A stretch of DNA of 64,000 bases, from positions 3,100,001 to 3,164,000 of the forward strand of contig NZ_CP113065.1 of assembly GCF_026625825.1 (NCBI RefSeq). Reading direction: 5' to 3'. The position numbers were made by a program, and so were the translations under genes. The stretch comes from Pseudoxanthomonas sp. SL93 (lineage in GTDB: Bacteria; Pseudomonadota; Gammaproteobacteria; Xanthomonadales; Xanthomonadaceae). The notes under the pieces are model-generated. The model had not been told where the DNA came from. It saw only the letters and a list, made by a program, of their open reading frames with translations, and searched no databases. Shown here one piece after another: positions 58,555 through 64,000 of the stretch; the first letter of the stretch is position 1; each line of letters opens with the position of its first letter.

Positions 58555-59285
58555 GGCACGCGACCATGGTTGAGTTCGCTGACCGGCGTCACGTGGCTGC
58601 GGCGTATCAGCCACACCACGCCGCGCAGGTCGCGGATGCCTACCAGCGCGCGCCCCAGGTTGTTGTACTTGGACGTACCCGAGACGCGCGGACGATGCGA
58701 TACAGGCACGCTCACCGTCTTCCAGCCCGCGCGTTGCATCAGGGCCGGCAGGTAGCGGTGCATGTGGTCGAAGTAGGGCAGCTCGAGGAACGCCGCGCGC
58801 TCGAACAGCTTGATGCCGCAGCCGGTATCCGGCGTGTCGTCGTGCAGCAGTGCCTGCCGGATGCGGTTGGCCCAGCGCGATGCCCAGCGCTTGCTGGTGG
58901 AATCCTGGCGATTCACGCGCCAGCCGGCGAAGAGTTTCGTCTGCGCGCCGGCCTGCTCGCGTGCCGCCAGCAGCTTCGGTATGTCGGCGGGGTCGTTCTG
59001 GCCATCGCCGTCCAGGGTGACGATCCAGGGCGACAGCGCGTGCTTCACGCCGGTACGGATGGCGGTGCTCTGGCCGCAGCGACGGTGGTGCAGCAGCACG
59101 CGAAGTTCAGGCACTTCCTCCTTCAACGCGGCGAGCACCGTGCGGGTGTCGTCGTCCGAGTGGTCATCCACGCAGAGCACATCGAAAGGCACGACGCCGC
59201 GCAGATGCTGGGTGACCTCCCGCACCAGTCCACCGATGTTGCCGCTTTCGTTGAAGACGGGGATGACGACCGAGATCGGGCTCAT
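58551..59285 (-). CDS. glycosyltransferase family 2 (polyprenyl-phosphate sugar synthase-like)
   Basis: A 244-residue GT-A enzyme without the C-terminal helices of ArnC. VVIPVFNESGNIG starts the nucleotide-binding fold, LCVDDHSDDDT and LDGDGQNDP carry the acidic metal-site residues, and HRPRVSGTSKYNNLGRAL closes it. Members attach a sugar to undecaprenyl phosphate. With an ArnT-like transferase in the same operon, the product would be the donor for lipid A or O-antigen decoration. AGGAGG precedes the ATG, and it overlaps the eptA-like stop by four bases. Confidence 0.9.
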   Translation of the reverse strand: MSPISVVIPVFNESGNIGGLVREVTQHLRGVVPFDVLCVDDHSDDDTRTVLAALKEEVPELRVLLHHRRCGQSTAIRTGVKHALSPWIVTLDGDGQNDPADIPKLLAAREQAGAQTKLFAGWRVNRQDSTSKRWASRWANRIRQALLHDDTPDTGCGIKLFERAAFLELPYFDHMHRYLPALMQRAGWKTVSVPVSHRPRVSGTSKYNNLGRALVGIRDLRGVVWLIRRSHVTPVSELNHGRVP

Positions 59286-60979
59286 GGCGAACCTCCTGAT
59301 ACCGGTCCGGCATTATCCGCACGGCAGGTCAGGAAAATGTCGTGGTCCGGGCGATACAGGGCGGTCTTCACGTCGGTGAGGCCCAGGACCGTGTGGAACA
59401 GGTTGTCGTGGGTGAACTGCCCGCTGCCGGCATGCTGGCGCGCGCAGCCTTGGTCCAGCCGTGTCGCGCGCTGCCAGCCTTCCGAGAACCACGCCACCAT
59501 CGGCACGTCCAGCTGCTCGCGCGGCGCCAGCGCGCGCGGCATGCCGTGCAGGTACAGGCCCTTTTCGCCAAGCGATTCGCCATGATCCGACACGTACAGC
59601 ATCGCCGTGTCGTAGCCGGGTACGGTCTTCAGCTGGTCGATGGCACCCGCCAGCACATGGTCCGTGTAGAGCAGGGCATTGTCGTAGGCGTTGACGATCT
59701 GTTCGCGGCTGCACCGGCCCAGGTCCGAGGTCTCGCAGACCGGCAGGTACCTGCGGAAGGCGGGCGGGTAGCGTTCGAAGTAGTTGGGGCCGTGGTTGCC
59801 CAGCATGTGGAGCACGATCACCTGGTCCCCACGTTGCTTCGCCACCACCGCGGGCAAGCCCTGCAGCAGTACTTCGTCGAAGCAGCGACGTTCCGTGCAC
59901 GTCCCGGCATCTCCCCGTGCGCGCAGGTCTTCCTGCGGCAGGCCGCTGCAGACACCTTTGCAGCCGGACTGGTTGTCGCGCCACAGCGTGGCGACACCCG
60001 CGCGTTGCAGCACGTGAAGCAGCGACTGCTGGCCGCGGATTGCCTTCTCATCGTAATGCTCGCGTCCCAGCACCGAGAACATGCAAGGCAGCGAGACTTC
60101 CGTGCTGCTGCCGCAGGCGGTGACGTGCGGGAAGTTGATCACGCCACGCATGGCAAGCTCCGGCGTGGTCTGGCGCGCATATCCGTTGAGCCCCCAGTTG
60201 GCCGCGCGTGCGGTTTCACCGACCACGAGGACCAGCAGCCGTGGCCGGCGCCGCCCTGCCGCGGGGGATTGCAGCGCGTCCTCGCCTATCGGTGTCTGGA
60301 CCCGCGCCTTGCCGGGGGGCTCTTCGCTGACGACTTTCGCGAGCGAGACCAGCACGTTCGCCGGCGTCACCAGATAGCGGACCTCGCGCTGGTTGCGCAG
60401 GAACGCGGTAAGTCGCTGCGTGGAGGAGGCCGCGCCTGCGGCGGCCATCAACACCAGGCTGGCCAGCAGTGCGACCCTCGCCAGCACGGCCGGCTTCCAT
60501 GACCGTCTCTGCACCTTTACCCGCCATGCCAGCATGATCGCCGGCAGTGACGGCAGCAGGGACAGCACGCTATCCATGCCCGCCAGTTCACTGGCTTCGC
60601 GCCAGTCGGTGTGCAGCACGTTGCGGATCATGTCCGCATCGATGTAGATGCCGTAGGCCGCCATGTAGTGCCCCGCGAGCGCGGAAACCAGCAGCAGCGC
60701 CGTCAGCACGATGCGTGCCGTGCGCTCCCACACCAGGACCGACAGCCAGACCCCATGCACCGCCGTCACCAGCAGGAACAGCGAGGCCGCCCATAGCCAC
60801 TGGCTTGGCAACGCCGGCGCCGCCGATCTCCAGAACATCGCATTGCTGAACAGGCTGAAGTAGACGGAACCGGCAATGATCAGGCCTTCGCTGCTCATCA
60901 CGGGGCGCACTTTCGCCAGCGCCCAGGTGCGTTCGCACCAGCGCGGAAGGGAGTGCCACGGCAGGATGGAGGTGCTCAT
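59282..60979 (-). CDS. phosphoethanolamine transferase, EptA-like
   Basis: A 565-residue inner-membrane enzyme: five helices in residues 25-190, then a periplasmic sulfatase-fold domain. VVGETARAANWGLNGYARQT, ACGSSTEVSLPCMFSVLG (nucleophile Thr) and YVSDHGESLGEKG (metal Asp/His) are signatures. Disulfide-forming Cys pairs (SGCKGVC, GTCTERRC) are kept. It would add phosphoethanolamine to lipid A phosphates, which lowers binding of cationic peptides; genus-level naming as eptA is tentative. Overlaps both neighbours. Confidence 0.92.
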   Translation of the reverse strand: MSTSILPWHSLPRWCERTWALAKVRPVMSSEGLIIAGSVYFSLFSNAMFWRSAAPALPSQWLWAASLFLLVTAVHGVWLSVLVWERTARIVLTALLLVSALAGHYMAAYGIYIDADMIRNVLHTDWREASELAGMDSVLSLLPSLPAIMLAWRVKVQRRSWKPAVLARVALLASLVLMAAAGAASSTQRLTAFLRNQREVRYLVTPANVLVSLAKVVSEEPPGKARVQTPIGEDALQSPAAGRRRPRLLVLVVGETARAANWGLNGYARQTTPELAMRGVINFPHVTACGSSTEVSLPCMFSVLGREHYDEKAIRGQQSLLHVLQRAGVATLWRDNQSGCKGVCSGLPQEDLRARGDAGTCTERRCFDEVLLQGLPAVVAKQRGDQVIVLHMLGNHGPNYFERYPPAFRRYLPVCETSDLGRCSREQIVNAYDNALLYTDHVLAGAIDQLKTVPGYDTAMLYVSDHGESLGEKGLYLHGMPRALAPREQLDVPMVAWFSEGWQRATRLDQGCARQHAGSGQFTHDNLFHTVLGLTDVKTALYRPDHDIFLTCRADNAGPVSGGSP

Positions 60980-61722
60980 CACGCGGGCTTCCCGGTATTG
61001 CCGGCGTGCGCCGCCATGATCCGGTCGACGAGCAGCGTGATGCCCCAGCACAGCGTCAGACTGGCGATGTCGTGCGAGAGGAAGTGCGCGCCGCGCAGTT
61101 GCTGCGCGATTCCGAACAGCATGCCGGCCGCCATGCCGGTTGCCAGCCCCAGCCATCGCCAGGACGGCCGCACCTGTGCAAGAAAGAAATAGAGCGCCAC
61201 CCACGCGTAGCCAGTGGCGGCATGCGCTGCGGGAAAGCAGGCGGGGTCTCCCAGGCCCGCCGGGCGCGCGGCGAACAGCGGAATGAAAGGACGCGCTCCG
61301 CCGAATGCCAGCAGATCCCACGGACAGTCCATCTGCGTGATGGACTTCAGCCATGCGACCAGGACACTCGACAGCAGCGTGGCGAGGAGCAGACCTGCTG
61401 CCGGACGTGTCCACCGCGCCGCGTCACTCTTGCGCCAGTGCCATGCGGTGGCGGCGAGCAGCGACAGCCAGACGCTGAGGCTGGCCGCGCGTCCGCCACG
61501 GTGCATGGCGATCTCCAGCCATGCGTTCTGCCTGAGCGCCCAATGGCCACCTTCCGATGCGTAGACAAGATGCGCCAGCACCATGTCCAGCTGCCGCGAC
61601 AGCAGCCAGGCCGAGGCTAGAACCGGAATGGACCAGCGCATCCACCGCGGTGATGCGCGGCGATACGCGGAAATGCCTTGCAGGGGAGCGATTGGGAGTG
61701 GATGTGGTGAGGCAGCAGACAT
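60979..61722 (-). CDS. PAP2 family membrane phosphatase
   Basis: A 247-residue protein with about six helices. Phosphatase motifs: KSITQMDCPWDL, ACFPAAHAATGYAW (usual PSGH replaced by PAAH) and RGAHFLSHDI (Arg, His, Asp). Relatives act on undecaprenyl diphosphate, phosphatidic acid or lipid A phosphates (LpxE/LpxT/PgpB). Beside an EptA-like gene, a lipid A or carrier-lipid role fits best. Overlaps the eptA-like start by one base. No good ribosome site seen. Confidence 0.88.
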   Translation of the reverse strand: MSAASPHPLPIAPLQGISAYRRASPRWMRWSIPVLASAWLLSRQLDMVLAHLVYASEGGHWALRQNAWLEIAMHRGGRAASLSVWLSLLAATAWHWRKSDAARWTRPAAGLLLATLLSSVLVAWLKSITQMDCPWDLLAFGGARPFIPLFAARPAGLGDPACFPAAHAATGYAWVALYFFLAQVRPSWRWLGLATGMAAGMLFGIAQQLRGAHFLSHDIASLTLCWGITLLVDRIMAAHAGNTGKPA

Positions 61723-61853
61723 GCGATGGGGTGGGCGGAGGAGAGTCCGCGCATGCTCGCCGTGGCGGTGTCGTAGTGCGGTCGGAGTGCCGTCGGAGCA
61801 GTGTTAATCCGCGTGCGAATGCTTCTCGCACGCAGGCGGCGTTGGCATGCGAT

Positions 61854-63584
61854 TCAGTCTTCGCTGACGTTCGCCGACCAGTCCGCGGGCACCTCGCAGT
61901 CCGCCATCCATGCATCGCCCGGTGCCAGGACCCATGCGCGGCGATTGGACGCGCCGATGTCGATGACCCTGGCGGGATCGAGGCAGGGACCGATCGCCTC
62001 CTTGCGCAGGAACAGCCAGCGGGTGCGCGGCGCCTCCCGTAGCCACGCGTGCGCGTGCTGCCACTGCGCCGCCCACGGCTGCTTGAAACCGAAGTCGACC
62101 GTGGGCCGGTCGGCCTGCAGCAGATGCTGTTCGCGCCAGCCCAGCATGGCCAGTTCGGCATCCGGTCCGATCCGCGCGCCGACGCGCTGCATCAGCGCCT
62201 GTGCCGAGCTGTCGGGGCTGAGGGCCGGCATCAGCCCCACGCCGTACGTCGTCCACAGGGCCGCGCTGACAAGCACCACTGCCACGCCGGGCCTGCGCCG
62301 CGGCGCGCACCACGCAACGGCCATCACCATCAGTGCGAACGCGCCGAACGCCAGCAACCACATGGCGAGCGTTGCGAGCGTGTCCAGCTCCAGGCCACGC
62401 CCTTCGATGATCGCCTGCAGCCGCGCCGGCGGTGCCGCCAGCAACCACGCGCCCATGCCTAGTGCCGCCAGCGACAACATGCCCACGTAGCCCCACAGCA
62501 CGGCACGTACGCCCGTGCGTTGCAGCAACGCCGGCAGCAGTGGCGCTGCGGCCACGCACAACGCAGGCAGCATCGGGAAGATGTAGACCTCGCGCTTGCC
62601 CGGGCTGGCGGAGAAGAACAGCAGCACCAGCAACGACCAACCCAGCAACAGCACCCAGCGTGCATCCGCGCGCCTGATGCGCCGCCACCACGCGGGCAGC
62701 AGCCAAGGCGCCAGCAGCACGCCCGGCAGCCACAAGGTGGCCATCACCTGCAGGTAGTACCAGAACGGCCTCACGTGATGCCACGCGTTGGCATAGCGGG
62801 TGCCGGTCTGCTTGAAGAGCATGTCGCGCGTGTACTGGTGCAGCGCCGGGTCCGCTGAGGAAAGTGCCGCCAACAGCATCGGCGCCAGCCATACGCCAAC
62901 CCCCAGCAGGAAGCCCGCCATGCCGGCCCACGCATGCACGCCGCGCACCCGGGCAAGCGCGTGTGGCGATCGCGTTCGCACCCAAAGCCATGGCAGGAAC
63001 ACCAGCAAGGGCAGGAAGCCCACGCCCTTTGTCACCGTACCCAAGCCGGCGGCAAAGGTGCCCAGCGCCAGCAGGCGCGGATCGGCCCGGCCGGAAGCGG
63101 GGCGTTCCAGCAGGTAACGCAGCAGTGCCCACAGCGACAGCGTGGTCATGCCCACCAGCACCATGTCGATCTGAGCGCGCTTGGCCTGCAGCCCGAATTG
63201 CAGGCAGGCGAATAGGGCAAGCACGGCATACGGCCTCGCCCATCGACCCCACAGGCGTCGTGCCAGGTCGCCGCTCAGCCACAGCACCAGCAGTGCCGAC
63301 AGCAGCGACGGCAGCAGGAATGCCACCTGCCAGCTGCGTACCGCCAGGTAGCCGGTCGCCTGCAACCACATGAACATCGGTGGCTTCTCGGCGTAGAGCT
63401 CGCTGCCGCGATGCGGGAAAAGCCATTGGCCCGATTCCACCATCTGCCGCGCCGCCAGCACGAAGCGCGGCTCGTCCGGCGGCATCGGCTCGCGCATGCC
63501 CAGCCCGGCCAGCAGCGACAACGCGACGCACAGCAGCAGCACCGTCACGCCCACGCGCGGGCGGATTTGTGGAACAGTAGGCAT
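61854..63584 (-). CDS. ArnT-like lipid-linked sugar glycosyltransferase (GT39/GT83)
   Basis: A 576-residue protein with about 12 helices in its first 430 residues and a soluble C-terminal part. The first periplasmic loop MREPMPPDEPRFVLAARQMVESGQWLFPH holds the catalytic acidic pair, and YAEKPPMFMWLQATGY and SPGKREVYIFPMLPALC are characteristic of ArnT/FlmK-type enzymes. It would move a sugar from an undecaprenyl carrier to lipid A. No ArnA/B/D genes are seen, so the sugar need not be Ara4N. Start at 63584; a longer frame upstream has no helix. 131 bases precede the PAP2 gene, with nothing recognised in them. Confidence 0.88.
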   Translation of the reverse strand: MPTVPQIRPRVGVTVLLLCVALSLLAGLGMREPMPPDEPRFVLAARQMVESGQWLFPHRGSELYAEKPPMFMWLQATGYLAVRSWQVAFLLPSLLSALLVLWLSGDLARRLWGRWARPYAVLALFACLQFGLQAKRAQIDMVLVGMTTLSLWALLRYLLERPASGRADPRLLALGTFAAGLGTVTKGVGFLPLLVFLPWLWVRTRSPHALARVRGVHAWAGMAGFLLGVGVWLAPMLLAALSSADPALHQYTRDMLFKQTGTRYANAWHHVRPFWYYLQVMATLWLPGVLLAPWLLPAWWRRIRRADARWVLLLGWSLLVLLFFSASPGKREVYIFPMLPALCVAAAPLLPALLQRTGVRAVLWGYVGMLSLAALGMGAWLLAAPPARLQAIIEGRGLELDTLATLAMWLLAFGAFALMVMAVAWCAPRRRPGVAVVLVSAALWTTYGVGLMPALSPDSSAQALMQRVGARIGPDAELAMLGWREQHLLQADRPTVDFGFKQPWAAQWQHAHAWLREAPRTRWLFLRKEAIGPCLDPARVIDIGASNRRAWVLAPGDAWMADCEVPADWSANVSED

Positions 63585-63645
63585 CAGGCGCCGTGCCGGA
63601 GACGAGGACAGGGCGCCATGCTGGCGTGACCGGCGTGGGAGAACC

Positions 63646-63662
63646 GTCGGAATGCTTCCGAC
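63646..63662. promoter_or_regulatory. inverted repeat in the divergent control region
   Basis: GTCGGAA-TGC-TTCCGAC, a perfect 7-3-7 inverted repeat followed by AGCTTTTC, in the 145-base region between the ArnT-like gene and the response regulator. It could be an operator or a leader hairpin. No PmrA-type CTTAAG repeat is visible. Confidence 0.45.
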
Positions 63663-63729
63663 AGCTTTTCGACGGCGCCGCTGGCACGCTGCCGTTTCTC
63701 CCCTTGCCTCCCACGGACGAGTTCCCACC

Positions 63730-64000
63730 ATGCGGCTGCTGGTGATCGAAGACAACCGAAGCCTGGTGGCGAACCTCTTCGACTATTTCGAGGCGCGGGG
63801 GCATACCCTGGATGCCGCCCCCGACGGCATCACCGGCCTGCACCTGGCCACTACCCAGGGTTACGACGCCATCGTGCTGGACTGGATGCTGCCGCGGCTG
63901 GAGGGGCCCGAAGTGCTGCGCCGGCTGCGGGACGAACACGGGTCCGGCGTGCCGGTCATCATGTTGACCGCGCGCGACGAACTGCCCGACAAGATCGTCG
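63730..64000 (+). CDS. response regulator, receiver domain (3' end outside window)
   Basis: Ninety codons are present, all receiver domain: LLVIEDN (acidic pair), the phosphorylated Asp in IVLDWMLPRLEG near residue 52 and VIMLTARDE with the switch Thr. The domain style is that of OmpR/PhoB regulators, but the output domain lies beyond the window. It is divergent from the lipid A modification operon and may regulate it; a sensor kinase probably follows. Confidence 0.9.
   Translation, partial: MRLLVIEDNRSLVANLFDYFEARGHTLDAAPDGITGLHLATTQGYDAIVLDWMLPRLEGPEVLRRLRDEHGSGVPVIMLTARDELPDKIV

Noticed and set aside
59282-61414. Longer start for the phosphoethanolamine transferase
   Set aside because: The extra 145 residues are a frame-shifted shadow of the PAP2 gene; the ATG at 60979 overlaps the PAP2 stop neatly.
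61804-63939. 711-codon minus frame overlapping the ArnT-like gene
   Set aside because: Same strand but different frame; lacks the membrane helices and motifs seen in the 61854-63584 frame.

Overview
The window is a GC-rich (coding bias strongly toward G/C in third positions) chromosomal segment of a gammaproteobacterium, most likely a member of the Xanthomonadaceae (Pseudoxanthomonas/Stenotrophomonas/Lysobacter-like). Supporting this are the dispersed GTAG-type palindromes (GTAGGAGCGACGT..GTCGCGACC), a chitin/GlcNAc locus built around a TonB-dependent receptor, NagP, NagB-II and NagX, the tsaD/rpsU/yqeY/dnaG neighbourhood, and the FolB/FolK-like/pteridine reductase group. No tRNA, rRNA, CRISPR array, prophage or insertion sequence was found. 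It reads as ordinary, densely packed core genome with a few accessory-looking islands.

Layout. 1-9.5 kb: a cut-off PfpI/DJ-1 gene, a secreted hypothetical, an exo/endonuclease-phosphatase family protein, an 800-bp non-coding stretch with a 21-nt-periodic repeat, an M16 zinc protease, TruC, a MAPEG protein, an M28 lipoprotein peptidase and a repeat-built secreted protein. 9.6-13.9 kb: gpmI-envC-ctpA, a cell-envelope/glycolysis cluster with overlapping genes. 14-19.3 kb: hypothetical-DUF1820-rhomboid on the minus strand, a FadL-type porin with a clear sigma70-like promoter, an SMP-30 protein and a diguanylate cyclase. 19.4-22.7 kb: bifunctional PutA lacking a DNA-binding domain.

22.8-31.4 kb: an aa3-type cytochrome c oxidase assembly locus: DUF2244, coxB, coxA, a 44-residue membrane protein, ctaG, coxC, (DUF2909 on the opposite strand), SURF1, a Sco-like CxxxC membrane protein, heme A synthase and heme O synthase. 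Structural subunits, copper insertion and heme A synthesis are all present. 31.4-38.9 kb: a DSP-like phosphatase, dnaG, yihY, a GNAT, yqeY and rpsU on the minus strand, divergent from tsaD, then folB, a short FolK-like gene and a pteridine reductase.

39-44.3 kb: an Anbu (bacterial proteasome-like) island: circularly permuted ATP-grasp and alpha-E genes run into a convergent Anbu gene, with a tiny membrane protein between them, followed by a MidA-type methyltransferase and a VanZ-like gene. 44.3-58.2 kb: a GlcNAc/chitooligosaccharide regulon: GH20 hexosaminidase, TonB-dependent receptor and glucokinase leftward; NagP, a LacI regulator, NagB-II, NagA, NagX and a PQQ-type sugar dehydrogenase rightward. 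The divergent control region carries two copies of TGACAACGTTGT, the likely binding sites of the LacI protein. 58.2-64 kb: a leftward operon with overlapping genes for lipid A/envelope modification (LABN protein, GT2, phosphoethanolamine transferase, PAP2 phosphatase, ArnT-like GT), divergent from a response regulator cut by the window end.
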